A stretch of 64,000 nucleotides of DNA, taken from positions 30,307-94,306 of the forward strand of contig NZ_CADFGP010000032.1 of the NCBI RefSeq assembly GCF_902833905.1. The letters are read 5' to 3'. The position numbers were made by a program, and so were the translations under genes. This DNA comes from Paraburkholderia tuberum STM678 (GTDB lineage Bacteria; Pseudomonadota; Gammaproteobacteria; Burkholderiales; Burkholderiaceae). Positions 1 to 8,427 of this stretch are shown here, piece after piece. The notes beneath the pieces were generated by a model. It had not been told where the DNA came from. It saw only the letters and a list, made by a program, of their open reading frames with translations, and ran no database searches. Position 1 is the stretch's first letter, and each line of letters begins with the position of its first letter.

Positions 1-499
1 GAATCGCCACTTCGCCGCTGCCGCCGATCGACTTCGCGAGGTAGTCGCACGCCATCACGCCCGCGTCGTAGTTCTTCGAGCCGACGAACGAATCGACCGG
101 ACCGTTCGCGTTCGCATCGACCGCGACCACGACGACGCCCGCCTTCTTCGCCGACATGACCGCCGACTGGATGCCGGTCGAGTCGGTCGGATTGACGAGC
201 AGGATGTCGATCTTCTTTTGCAGCATGTCTTCGACGTCGCTGACCTGCTTGCTGACGTCGTGATGCGCGTCGGTGACGATGACCGTCGCGCCAGTCGACG
301 CGGCCGCGTCGTTCAGCGCTTTCTGCATCGTCACGAAGTACGGGTTGTTCAGTTCCTGGAACGTCATGCCGATTTTGAGCGGCGCGGCCTGCGCAGTCTG
401 CGCGGCCGACACAGCGACTAGCGAGAAACCGAACGCGAGCGCGGCGACACGGCGCGCGAACATCATCGAAGGGTTAAGTGAAAGAGTAGACGGCTTCAT
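1..499 (-). CDS. Sugar ABC transporter periplasmic binding protein, RbsB-like (3' end outside window)
   Basis: Periplasmic substrate-binding protein of a ribose-type sugar ABC importer. The frame is open from an ATG at 499 to the window edge, giving 166 codons of the N-terminal half. It starts with a signal peptide (basic start, hydrophobic core, then an Ala-Gln-Ala cleavage region near residue 38). The mature start has the family's LKIGMTFQELNNPYF pattern and continues with the typical IDILLVNPTDS segment of the periplasmic-binding-protein I fold. The substrate cannot be read; the neighbouring AraC regulator and polyol genes suggest a pentose or polyol. Transporter ATPase and permease genes would be expected beyond the left edge. 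Confidence 0.85.
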   Translation of the reverse strand, partial: MKPSTLSLNPSMMFARRVAALAFGFSLVAVSAAQTAQAAPLKIGMTFQELNNPYFVTMQKALNDAAASTGATVIVTDAHHDVSKQVSDVEDMLQKKIDILLVNPTDSTGIQSAVMSAKKAGVVVVAVDANANGPVDSFVGSKNYDAGVMACDYLAKSIGGSGEVAI

Positions 500-611
500 G
501 GTTGTCTCCATTTTTTTGAAGTGAGCACGCCCCCTCGCGCTGTGGGCGCACAGCGCGATCGATGCGTGTTGAAACGCGGGTGGAATAAAGCTGTGAACTA
601 CCGGATGGGCA

Positions 612-1589
612 CTATGTGACCGGGTACGCGACGCCGCTACGCGAGAAGCCCGGCGCGAGCACGATCGCCGGCGCGTTGTCGATGCCCCTGCCATGCGCGG
701 CCGCCTGCTCGGAAGCATCGCGGCTCGCATCGTTCAGTTGCTGATAACGGCGAAACGTCGACGGCGCCATGCCCTTCATCGCAAGAAACTGCCGGTTGAA
801 ATTCGACAGGTTGTTGAAGCCCGCCTTGAAGCAGATGTCGGTCACGCTCAGTTCGCCATCGGTCAGCAACTGGCACGCGAGATTGATGCGCATGCGGTTC
901 ACGTACTGCACGAACGGCAGCCCGGTATGGCGACGGAAATAACGCGAAAACGCGCTGACGCTCTGGCCGGCGAGTTGCGCAAGCTCCGACTCGCGCAACT
1001 CGTTCGCGAGGTTCTTGCCGATATACGCGAGCACGTGATTGATGCGGGTCGCCGCGAAGCTGGTCGGATCGGCCTGATAAGCGGGACTCGCGAGCGTGTC
1101 GCGATCCGGCGCGTTGATCAGGATCTCGAGCATCGACATGAACAGCACGAGCCGGCGCAGCCCGCGCGCCGCGAGCAGTTCGAGAAAGAGCGGCTTGATC
1201 TGCGCGGACGTCTCCAGCCCGAACGACAGGCCGCGACGCGCATCGGCGAGCAACGCCTCGACCTGACGCCACTCCGGAAAACTCTCGAGACAGTTCGATA
1301 CGAACTCCTGGCCGAATTGCACGACCAGATTGCGCTGCACGACGCTCTCGCCTTCGGGCACGTCGCTGACCCAGTTGTGCGGCAGGTTCGGCCCCATCAG
1401 CACGAGGTTGCCGGGCGCGAAGCTGCCGATGTGATCGCCGACGAACATCTTGCCGGTCGTCGCGACGATCAGATGGATTTCGTACTCCGGATGAAAGTGC
1501 CAGCGCACTGTGCGATACGGATAGCCATGCGACCACACTTTGAACGATTCGTCGTGGCGTACGGCCACGATTTCGAGATCAGGTTGCAC
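612..1589 (-). CDS. AraC-family transcriptional activator, MtlR-like
   Basis: DNA-binding regulator of about 325 residues with an N-terminal cupin-like sensing region (WHFHPEYEIHLI motif) and a C-terminal double helix-turn-helix of the AraC/XylS type (about residues 180-285). It resembles the MtlR activators of pseudomonad mannitol operons. I chose a GTG start at 1589 because a perfect GGAGG lies 7 nt upstream (1597-1601). The frame stays open further upstream, but that part lacks family similarity and would read into the intergenic region. It is divergent from dalD and precedes the RbsB-like gene on the same strand. It could activate either the transporter or the polyol genes; the sequence does not decide which. 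Confidence 0.85.
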   Translation of the reverse strand: MQPDLEIVAVRHDESFKVWSHGYPYRTVRWHFHPEYEIHLIVATTGKMFVGDHIGSFAPGNLVLMGPNLPHNWVSDVPEGESVVQRNLVVQFGQEFVSNCLESFPEWRQVEALLADARRGLSFGLETSAQIKPLFLELLAARGLRRLVLFMSMLEILINAPDRDTLASPAYQADPTSFAATRINHVLAYIGKNLANELRESELAQLAGQSVSAFSRYFRRHTGLPFVQYVNRMRINLACQLLTDGELSVTDICFKAGFNNLSNFNRQFLAMKGMAPSTFRRYQQLNDASRDASEQAAAHGRGIDNAPAIVLAPGFSRSGVAYPVT

Positions 1590-1859
1590 TTGTCTGCCTC
1601 CATGAAGCGGCGCGCGGGAGGCACCGCCGATCTTGATCTTGTAAAGCGAAAAGTAACCGCCAAACGCGTTGGCGACCACTTTAAAAGAAACCGCGGACCG
1701 ATACTTTTTTGTATTCGGGTTAGCCCCGACGCGTGCGCGGTCAAATTTGATGCAACGCAATATGAGTGGCGCGACCCGTTTTCTCTCCTCGGGCCCTCGT
1801 CGCTGCCGCCGGCGCATCGCCCATGCCGCGCTGCGCCATCAAAAGCCCGCCCCCTTGCC

Positions 1860-1915
1860 TTGACTTTCGTTTCTCCGGGTACGATCATTCGCTCACATAC
1901 AGAGCAAATGCTCTG
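1860..1915 (+). promoter_or_regulatory. dalD promoter with palindromic operator
   Basis: The 379-nt gap between the AraC gene and dalD holds a sigma-70-like promoter: TTGACT (1860-1865), 17 nt, GATCAT (1883-1888). Thirteen nt further on is the inverted repeat CAGAGCAAATGCTCTG (1900-1915), placed just after the expected transcription start, as for a repressor. The same arrangement, down to the spacing, precedes the smoS gene at 15.1 kb. The rest of the gap shows nothing I recognise. Confidence 0.65.
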
Positions 1916-1968
1916 CACGCACAGAACGCGCGCCGCGAGCGCCGCGGACAAGTTTTTGGAGACACAAC

Positions 1969-3390
1969 ATGAACAGCGGGCAAGGCAGCGGCGCGGCCGC
2001 ACACGTGATCCTGCACATCGGCGCGGGATCGTTTCATCGCGCGCATCAGGCGTGGTATCTGCACCGGCTGAACGAAGCGAGCACGGCCGGCGAGCCGCGC
2101 TGGTCGCTGAGCGTGGGCAATATCCGCGGCGACATGAACCCGGTGCTCGAAGCGCTCGCCGCGCAGAACGGCGCCTACACGCTCGAAACCGTCACGCCGC
2201 AAGGCGAGCGCGCCTACGAGACGATCCGCTCGATCGAGCGCGTGCTGCCATGGAGCGAAAGCCTCGACGGACTGATCGAAGCGGGCGCCGATCCGGCTTG
2301 CAAGATCATCGCGTTCACCGTGACCGAAGGCGGCTATTACCTCGACGAACACGACCGGCTCGACACCGCGAATGCCGATCTCGCCGCCGACCTCGCCGGC
2401 GGCCACACGACGATCTACGGCGCGCTCGCGGCGATTCTCGACGCGCGCGTGAAGCGCGGCGCGGGACCCGTCACGCTGCAGACCTGCGACAACCTGCGCA
2501 GCAACGGCGAGCGCTTTCATGCGGGCATGAGCGAGTTTCTCGAACGACGCGGCGCGAACGAACTCGCGCAATGGTTCGACGACAACACGTCATGCCCGTG
2601 TTCGATGGTCGATCGCATCACGCCGCGTCCGACGCCCGACGTGCGCGAGCGCGTGAAGGCCGCGACCGGCGTCGACGATGCGAGTCCGGTGATGGGCGAG
2701 GCGTTCATCCAGTGGGTGATCGAAGACCGCTTCATCGCGGGACGGCCCGCCTGGGAGAAGGTCGGCGCGGAACTCGTCGATTCGGTGCTGCCGTACGAGG
2801 AAGCGAAGATCCGCATTCTCAACGCGACGCATAGCTGCATCGCGTGGGGGGGCACGCTGGTCGGCCTGAACTACATCCACGAAGGCACGCTCGACGCCGA
2901 CATCCGCCAGTTCGCGTACGACTACGTGACCGAGGACGTGATCCCGTGTCTGACACCGAGTCCGCTCGATCTCGAACGCTATCGCGACGTCGTGCTCGAG
3001 CGCTTCAGCAACCCGCATATCCTCGACACGAACCAGCGCGTCGCCGCCGATGGCTTCTCGAAGTTGCCCGGCTTCATCGCGCCGACACTCGCCGAATGCT
3101 TCGAGCGCGGCGTCACGCCGGCGGCGAGCGCGATGCTGCCCGCGTTGTTCTTCCGCTTTCTGGAACGCTGGCACACGGGCAAGCTGCCCTACGCGTATCA
3201 GGACGGCGTGATGGAAGAGCGCGTCGCGCACGCCTTTTTCACGGCGCCCGATCCGCTGCGCGCGTTCGCGGCCGACCGGCTGCTGTGGGGCGGCATGGCG
3301 CAGACGCCCGAGCTCGAAGCGGCGCTCGCGGGCGCGCTCGCGCGGGTCGACGCATGGCTCGTCGAACGCGGCGCGACTAGCCAGGCTTAA
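1969..3390 (+). CDS. dalD: D-arabinitol 4-dehydrogenase (polyol-specific long-chain dehydrogenase)
   Basis: Cytoplasmic NAD-dependent oxidation of D-arabinitol to D-xylulose. The 473-residue product fits the mannitol dehydrogenase superfamily: an N-terminal nucleotide-binding part beginning LHIGAGSFHRAHQAWYL, and the catalytic pattern K280-x4-N285-x2-H288 in KIRILNATH, matching the Lys/Asn/His trio known in Pseudomonas mannitol 2-dehydrogenase. The overall match is closest to DalD proteins. A GGAGA lies just upstream of the ATG. The next gene, a xylulokinase, would phosphorylate its product, which supports the D-arabinitol assignment. Activity on mannitol or other polyols is possible. Confidence 0.88.
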   Translation: MNSGQGSGAAAHVILHIGAGSFHRAHQAWYLHRLNEASTAGEPRWSLSVGNIRGDMNPVLEALAAQNGAYTLETVTPQGERAYETIRSIERVLPWSESLDGLIEAGADPACKIIAFTVTEGGYYLDEHDRLDTANADLAADLAGGHTTIYGALAAILDARVKRGAGPVTLQTCDNLRSNGERFHAGMSEFLERRGANELAQWFDDNTSCPCSMVDRITPRPTPDVRERVKAATGVDDASPVMGEAFIQWVIEDRFIAGRPAWEKVGAELVDSVLPYEEAKIRILNATHSCIAWGGTLVGLNYIHEGTLDADIRQFAYDYVTEDVIPCLTPSPLDLERYRDVVLERFSNPHILDTNQRVAADGFSKLPGFIAPTLAECFERGVTPAASAMLPALFFRFLERWHTGKLPYAYQDGVMEERVAHAFFTAPDPLRAFAADRLLWGGMAQTPELEAALAGALARVDAWLVERGATSQA

Positions 3391-3457
3391 TGCGCATGAC
3401 AGCGCGCGCGATGAACCGCTAAAGTAGCGCATCCCCAACGACGAAGGTTTCGCTCCC

Positions 3458-4939
3458 ATGTACCTAGGCATCGACCTCGGCACGTCCGAAGTGAAAGTTC
3501 TGCTGCTTGCCTCCGACGGCCGCGTGATCGGCACCGCAGGCTCGCCGTTCACCGTTTCGCGTCCGCACCAGCGCTGGGCCGAGCAGAATCCCGAAGACTG
3601 GTGGGCCGGCACGCGCACGGCGCTCGCCGCGTTGCGCGCGCGTCATCCCGACGAATTCGCGCAGATTCGCGGCATCGGCCTGTCGGGGCAGATGCACGGC
3701 GCGGTGCTGCTCGACGCGGAAAACCGCGTGCTGCGGCCCGCGATCCTGTGGAACGACATGCGCAGCGACAAGGAGTGCGCGGAGCTGACCGAGCGCGCGC
3801 CGGAACTGCACAGCGTCGCCGGCAATCTGGCGATGCCCGGTTTCACGGCGCCGAAGCTGCTGTGGGTCGCGCGTCACGAGCCGGAGATTTTCGCGAGGAC
3901 TGCCTGCGTGCTGCTGCCGAAAGACTATCTGCGCCTGCAACTGACGGGCGGCAAGGTGTCCGATCCATCGGACGCGGCCGGCACATTGTGGCTCGACGTC
4001 GCGAAACGCGATTGGTCCGATTCGCTGCTCGCTGCCTGCAACATGACGCGCGCGCAGATGCCGGCGCTGCGCGAAGGCAGCGCGCCGGCCGGCACGCTGC
4101 TGCCGGAACTCGCGCGCGAATTCGGCCTGCGCGACGACGTGATCGTCGCGGCCGGCGGCGGCGACAACGCGACCAGCGCGATCGGCATCGGCGCGACGCA
4201 ACCGGGCGACGGCTTCGTGTCGTTGGGCACCTCGGGCGTGCTGTGCGTGGTCGGCGACAGCTTCCGCCCGAACCCGGCCTCCGCCGTGCACGCGTTCTGT
4301 CATGCGATCCCGGACCGCTGGCATCAGATGAGCGTGGTGCTGTCGGCGGCGAGCTGTTTGCGCTGGGTCTGCAAGCTGACGTCGACCGACGAGCCGACGC
4401 TGCTCGCCGAAATCGAGGCGCTGCCCGCCGAGGCCTTGACCACCGCGCCGCTCTTTTTGCCGTATCTGTCGGGCGAGCGCACGCCGCACAACGACCCCTA
4501 TGCGCAAGGCGTATTCTTCGGCATGACTCACGCAACCGACCGCGCGCTGCTCGGCTACGCGGTGCTCGAAGGCGTGACGCTCGCGCTGACCGACGGCCTC
4601 GACGCGCTGCGCGCGGCCGGCACCGAGGCGAAGGTGTTGTCGCTGCTCGGCGGCGGCGCACGCAGCGACTACTGGGCCCAGTTGCTCGCCGATGCGCTCG
4701 ACACCGTCACCGTCAAGCACGGCGGCGGCGAAACCGGCGCGGCGCTCGGCGCGGCGCGTCTCGGCTGGCTCGCCGCCGGTGGCGAGCCGGCCACCGTGCT
4801 GACCAAGCCGCCTGTCGAAAAGGAGTTCACACCGAATCCGCGCCGCCACGCGCAATTGCGCACGCGGCTCGAAGCGTATCGCGCGCTGTATCGCCACGTA
4901 CGGCCGCTGTTCGATCCCGCGCGCGCACCGCTCGCCTGA
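3458..4939 (+). CDS. xylB: Xylulokinase
   Basis: ATP-dependent phosphorylation of D-xylulose to xylulose 5-phosphate, feeding the pentose phosphate pathway. The 493 residues form a FGGY-family kinase: N-terminal phosphate-binding loop GIDLGTSEVKV, substrate motif GLSGQMHGAVLL, catalytic Asp in AAGGGDNATSAIG, and the C-terminal ATP-site motif LLGGGARSDYWAQ. It follows dalD with 67 nt between and is probably cotranscribed from the dalD promoter. Confidence 0.92.
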   Translation: MYLGIDLGTSEVKVLLLASDGRVIGTAGSPFTVSRPHQRWAEQNPEDWWAGTRTALAALRARHPDEFAQIRGIGLSGQMHGAVLLDAENRVLRPAILWNDMRSDKECAELTERAPELHSVAGNLAMPGFTAPKLLWVARHEPEIFARTACVLLPKDYLRLQLTGGKVSDPSDAAGTLWLDVAKRDWSDSLLAACNMTRAQMPALREGSAPAGTLLPELAREFGLRDDVIVAAGGGDNATSAIGIGATQPGDGFVSLGTSGVLCVVGDSFRPNPASAVHAFCHAIPDRWHQMSVVLSAASCLRWVCKLTSTDEPTLLAEIEALPAEALTTAPLFLPYLSGERTPHNDPYAQGVFFGMTHATDRALLGYAVLEGVTLALTDGLDALRAAGTEAKVLSLLGGGARSDYWAQLLADALDTVTVKHGGGETGAALGAARLGWLAAGGEPATVLTKPPVEKEFTPNPRRHAQLRTRLEAYRALYRHVRPLFDPARAPLA

Positions 4940-5016
4940 GCGTCAACCGCGGCCGGCGCGCGCGACAGACGCGCCGCCGGCCGCTATCATCGGCGCACTT
5001 CAACCGAAACCTCATC

Positions 5017-5964
5017 GTGCCCAGGTCCACAGAAAAACTCGATCTCGCCACACGCGCCGCGTGGCTTTATTACGTCGCGGGCAATACCCAGAACGAAATC
5101 GCCGAGAAGCTGCAGGTATCGCGGCCGGTCGCGCAGCGGCTCGTCGCGTTCGCGGTCGAAAAGAACCTGATCCGCGTGCGGGTCGATCACAAGCTCGCTG
5201 ATTGCCTGTCGCTCGCCGATCAGTTGTCGAAGCGCTATGGCCTCAGCCTATGCGAGATCGTGCCGATCGACGGCGATACGCCCGAGGAAGTCGACCGCAA
5301 GCTTGCGGTGGCCGGCGCGCAGGTAATGGAACGCTATCTGAGCGAGGAAAAGCCGATGGTCGTCGCGGTCAGCAGCGGCCGCACCCTGAAGGCCGCGGTC
5401 GATCAGATCGCGCAGCTAGACCGTCCGCAGCATCGGCTGGTATCGATGGTCGGCGCGATCGCGCAGGACGGCTCCTCGAACCGCTACGACGTCGCGCTGC
5501 ACATTTCCGAAAAGACCGGGGGCAAGCATTTTCTGCTGCCCGCGCCGCTGCTCGCCGACAGCGAGGCCGAGCGCGCGCAGTGGTGCAATCACCGTCTGTA
5601 CCGGATCGTCGAATCGCTGTCGGCGCAGGCCGATGTCGCGTTCGTCGGCATCGGCAACATTGGGATGACCTGTCCGTTGCACGAGGACGGCTTCATCACG
5701 GAAGGCGAGGTGAAGGAGTTGATGCAGAACGGCGCGGTCGCCGAAATGCTCGGCCTGCCAATCGATGCGGCCGGCGCGCACGTCGAATCGCCGACCGGCC
5801 GACGCGTGACGAGCATCGCGCTCGACACGCCGCCGCGCCGGCCGACCATCGGCTTCGCGGGCGGGCTGCGCAAGCGCGAGGCGCTGATCGCGGTGCTCAA
5901 GGGGGGGTGGCTGTCGGGGCTCGTGACCGACGAGGTGTGTGCGCGGGCGGCGTTGGAGGCGTGA
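5017..5964 (+). CDS. SorC/DeoR-type sugar-responsive transcriptional regulator
   Basis: 315-residue regulator with an N-terminal helix-turn-helix (about residues 10-50, NTQNEIAEKLQVSRPVAQRL) and a C-terminal sugar-binding domain of the SorC family (about 60-315, with VSSGRTLK and GIGNIG motifs). These proteins usually bind a phosphorylated sugar as inducer. I used a GTG start because family N-termini begin MPRSTEKLDLATRAAW; the Shine-Dalgarno is weak. It is the third gene after dalD and xylB and is the best candidate for the factor that reads the GAGCAAWTGYTC palindromes in front of dalD and smoS. Confidence 0.85.
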   Translation: MPRSTEKLDLATRAAWLYYVAGNTQNEIAEKLQVSRPVAQRLVAFAVEKNLIRVRVDHKLADCLSLADQLSKRYGLSLCEIVPIDGDTPEEVDRKLAVAGAQVMERYLSEEKPMVVAVSSGRTLKAAVDQIAQLDRPQHRLVSMVGAIAQDGSSNRYDVALHISEKTGGKHFLLPAPLLADSEAERAQWCNHRLYRIVESLSAQADVAFVGIGNIGMTCPLHEDGFITEGEVKELMQNGAVAEMLGLPIDAAGAHVESPTGRRVTSIALDTPPRRPTIGFAGGLRKREALIAVLKGGWLSGLVTDEVCARAALEA

Positions 5965-6021
5965 AACGGTGCCCGCAGTGGATAAGTTGACTGGTTTCAT
6001 GACTTAACTGAAGACATCAAA

Positions 6022-6432
6022 TTAATCTTCATCTTCAAGCCAGATACAGAAATATCGCCCATCCCCACTACTTATCACAATACCTGAGTCAAAGGTCGAG
6101 CCCGTAAGACCATTCCACGAATCCGATGATGGTGATTCCTTGTTTGAAAAATACCTACTTTCTTTTGATTCATTTTCAGAAATTATTTTTTCAGCAAGCT
6201 CTTCCGCTTTACTCCTGCCCATGCATTCACAATCATAAGCCTGCCCTTTCCATAGCAGGTTCGTGAGAATAGCAATGGCCCCGGCTCTATCATGGCGCAC
6301 AAGCATCGCCTCATCTTGAGTCAGGCCGAATTTGGACAGTACCAGGGACAGGTCATTTGAATAGTCCAGTACATTGGAAATTCTAACCATCGTTGGGCCT
6401 CTCGCCGCGAGGATATCCGCGATTAAACTCAT
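6022..6432 (-). CDS. Putative immunity protein for the RNase A-like toxin at 6448-7278
   Basis: An acidic 136-residue protein encoded 15 nt after the toxin stop codon and surely cotranscribed with it. No signal peptide or membrane segment is visible. I do not recognise the family; position and size are those of a cognate immunity protein. I chose the ATG at 6432 because AGGGA sits 7 nt upstream; a GTG two codons earlier is too close to that site. Codon use is much less GC-rich than in neighbouring genes. It shows no similarity to the 94-residue immunity candidate of the sister pair. Confidence 0.6.
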   Translation of the reverse strand: MSLIADILAARGPTMVRISNVLDYSNDLSLVLSKFGLTQDEAMLVRHDRAGAIAILTNLLWKGQAYDCECMGRSKAEELAEKIISENESKESRYFSNKESPSSDSWNGLTGSTFDSGIVISSGDGRYFCIWLEDED

Positions 6433-6447
6433 TTTCACTTCCCTAAA

Positions 6448-7278
6448 TTAGGCATCCAGATAAGCGGTGAGAATATAGTGCGGCATTCCATTGTATGCCT
6501 GATGTCGAAGAATAACAGTGACCTTGCTCGAACTTATCAAGTTTTCTGATTTTTTGAACAAGGTGTAGCCAACATTTTTCCCGACATCTTTCTTTAAAGC
6601 CAAATCTCGTGATGGTGAAGCAACCCACGACTTTATCGCAATGGCGTTCGCCTGCATCGTCTCCGAGATGGCCCATTCCGCCGCAACAATATTCGCAAAT
6701 GACGAGACCCGATCTCGCCACGGTTCCTTCAACAATCTCTCTGACAATTGTGCCTCAGTGCGCCCCACATGTTTCAGCAGCGTGTGCCCGCCAATCCCGC
6801 TGCCCGCCTTCGCTTCGTGCATCATCAAGTTGATCCGGCCCAATGTGATCTCGGACGCCCGCACTGCCTTGATCGATCCCGCCACGCCTGCCGACACTGC
6901 GATATCGAGCGACAGGCCCATATTGTTGGCCATGTCGGGGCTGGCCTTCATAGTTTCGGCCAGCTTCGCCGTACCGCGTTGGATCAGCGTGGAGGAATCT
7001 CGCCCGGTCCAAACCTGTCGCAGACCTGCTGCTGCGGTATCCGAGCCATGCACGCCAAACACAATGCACCCGGCCTTGCTTGCCATCGTCGGCTCTGGCA
7101 GCACGCATAACGCACCCGCGCCGACCATTTCCAATACTCCGCCGACAACCTGCAAACCGCCCCATAAACGGTTCGAAAGCATCTCAGTCTGGCTAATCGA
7201 CTGACGAACCAGAACGGCCGCCATTTGCGGGGCGCTCAGTACGACGCGGACGCCGTCTGACTCATTCACCTGTGACAT
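6448..7278 (-). CDS. Polymorphic toxin with C-terminal RNase A-like domain (CdiA-CT type), copy 1
   Basis: 276 residues without a signal peptide. The N-terminal two thirds (1-155) is a conserved module with a hydrophobic Gly-rich stretch at about 39-60, perhaps a delivery domain. The C-terminal part from GGHT (H165) to the end matches the bacterial RNase A-like toxin domain first described at the CdiA C-terminus of Yersinia kristensenii: GGHTLLKHVGRT, then SSF...AEWAI, and a terminal ILTAY. In that family a His, an Arg, a Thr and a Tyr act in catalysis; H165, T271 and Y273 fit three of them here. The predicted action is RNA cleavage in a recipient cell. The export route is unknown. The first 180 residues are about 81% identical to copy 2. 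Confidence 0.78.
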   Translation of the reverse strand: MSQVNESDGVRVVLSAPQMAAVLVRQSISQTEMLSNRLWGGLQVVGGVLEMVGAGALCVLPEPTMASKAGCIVFGVHGSDTAAAGLRQVWTGRDSSTLIQRGTAKLAETMKASPDMANNMGLSLDIAVSAGVAGSIKAVRASEITLGRINLMMHEAKAGSGIGGHTLLKHVGRTEAQLSERLLKEPWRDRVSSFANIVAAEWAISETMQANAIAIKSWVASPSRDLALKKDVGKNVGYTLFKKSENLISSSKVTVILRHQAYNGMPHYILTAYLDA

Positions 7279-7286
7279 GCAAAAAG

Positions 7287-7516
7287 TCCCCTTCTCTTTT
7301 TTCTCGGACTTTCACATTAACCGGTGGATTCACTGTCCGGCTATGGGCGAAGGATGATTCGGAGAGAAGGGGAAAGTCTGGTGTAGCGGCCCGCTGGAGT
7401 GATGCAGGACAGGATATGACCGGAAAATCGCGGCGTGCGTGATGTTGCGCCTGGTCCGGCCCGATGCAGAACAGGCACCGTGCATCGGGCTACGGAAAAT
7501 TCGGAGTCGTCCGAAT
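7287..7516. promoter_or_regulatory. Divergent toxin intergenic region with three inverted repeats
   Basis: The 298 nt between the two toxin starts hold an 11-bp inverted repeat TCCCCTTCTCT / AGAGAAGGGGA (7287-7297 and 7363-7373), a perfect 10-bp hairpin GCCCGATGCA-N12-TGCATCGGGC (7459-7490), and a 6-bp one ATTCGG-N6-CCGAAT (7499-7516). The last two lie in the likely leader of copy 2, which starts at 7577 with AGAGGG 7 nt upstream. They could be operators or mRNA structures. No clear -35/-10 pair was found. Confidence 0.5.
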
Positions 7517-7576
7517 CTTGAGAGACGGTCAGCACGGCAGCATCGGAACCCCATAAAGACATAAGAGGGTTTCGAT

Positions 7577-8410
7577 ATGCCCGGTGCTGATAACGCCGAG
7601 GGAGTGAAGGTCGTACTGAGTGCTCCGCAACTCGCGGCCGTGCTATCCCGCCAGTCGATCAGCCAGACGGAGATGCTTTCCAACCGGCTGTGGGGCGGGT
7701 TGCAGGTCGTCGGCGGCGTGCTGGAAATGGTTGGTGCGGGTGCGCTGTGCGTCTTGCCCGACCCGACGATGGCGAGCAAAGCCGGGTGTGTCGTGTTCGG
7801 AGTACATGGTTCGGACTCGGCGGCGGCGGGCCTGCGGCAGGTCTGGACTGGTCAGGACACGGTCACGCTGACCCAGCAGGGCACGACGAAACTCGCTGAA
7901 GCGATGAAGGCGAGCCCCGACATGGCGAACAATATCGGCCTGTCCCTCGATATCGCCGTGCCATTCGGCTTTGCTGGCTCGATCAGGGCGGCACGCGCTG
8001 CGCGCGTCACGATGGGCCGGATCAAGCTGGACATGCATGAGGCGAAGGCGGGCAGCTCGATTGGCGGACATACGCTTTTGAAACATGTCGGTCGGACTGA
8101 AGCGCAGTTGCGGGAGAGGCTCAGGCTGGAGCCGGAAAAGAAAGTAGTTTCGTCTTTCGTAAATCTTGAGGAGGCGGAGTGGGCTATATCGGAAACAATG
8201 CGCGCAAATGCCTTGCAGATTCACGCATGGACAAAAGCAGCACCAAATCGGGTTTTGACGCTGAGAAAGGACGTTGCAAGAAAAGTTGGATACGCATTGG
8301 TCAGGAAGACCGACAGGTTGGTAGATAGCAGTAAAGTGGAGGTTGTTTTGAAGTACGGGGCGTATAACGGGATGCCGTACTACATCCTCACAGCTATGCT
8401 CGATAAGTGA
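7577..8410 (+). CDS. Polymorphic toxin with C-terminal RNase A-like domain, copy 2
   Basis: 277-residue paralogue of the gene at 6448-7278, oriented away from it. Residues 31-60 are identical between the two; residues 1-180 agree at about 81% and the rest at about 56% by hand count, the usual pattern of a conserved carrier and a diverging toxic end. The RNase A-like domain runs from H165 (GGHT) to the end. The terminal motif reads ILTAM instead of ILTAY, so the Tyr expected in the active site is Met274. An immunity-like gene follows 17 nt downstream. It may be a weakened enzyme, or one with altered specificity. Confidence 0.78.
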   Translation: MPGADNAEGVKVVLSAPQLAAVLSRQSISQTEMLSNRLWGGLQVVGGVLEMVGAGALCVLPDPTMASKAGCVVFGVHGSDSAAAGLRQVWTGQDTVTLTQQGTTKLAEAMKASPDMANNIGLSLDIAVPFGFAGSIRAARAARVTMGRIKLDMHEAKAGSSIGGHTLLKHVGRTEAQLRERLRLEPEKKVVSSFVNLEEAEWAISETMRANALQIHAWTKAAPNRVLTLRKDVARKVGYALVRKTDRLVDSSKVEVVLKYGAYNGMPYYILTAMLDK

Positions 8411-8427
8411 TTGGTGGGTATTGATGC

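Noticed and set aside
693..2834. Long plus-strand frame across the AraC gene and into dalD
   Set aside because: Overlaps two well supported genes in other frames and has the Arg-rich composition of an antisense shadow.
3601..4980. Long upstream extension of the SorC regulator frame across xylB
   Set aside because: The portion over xylB is out of frame with a complete xylulokinase and is low-complexity; only the part from 5017 matches the regulator family.
6448..7278. Lysis or holin-like protein because of the hydrophobic Gly-rich stretch
   Set aside because: The single stretch is weak as a membrane segment, and the C-terminal GGHT...ILTAY pattern fits an RNase A-like toxin much better.
7287..7373. 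The 11-bp inverted repeat as insertion-sequence ends
   Set aside because: Only 65 nt lie between the arms, no transposase is present and no target duplication was seen; a regulatory role is more likely.
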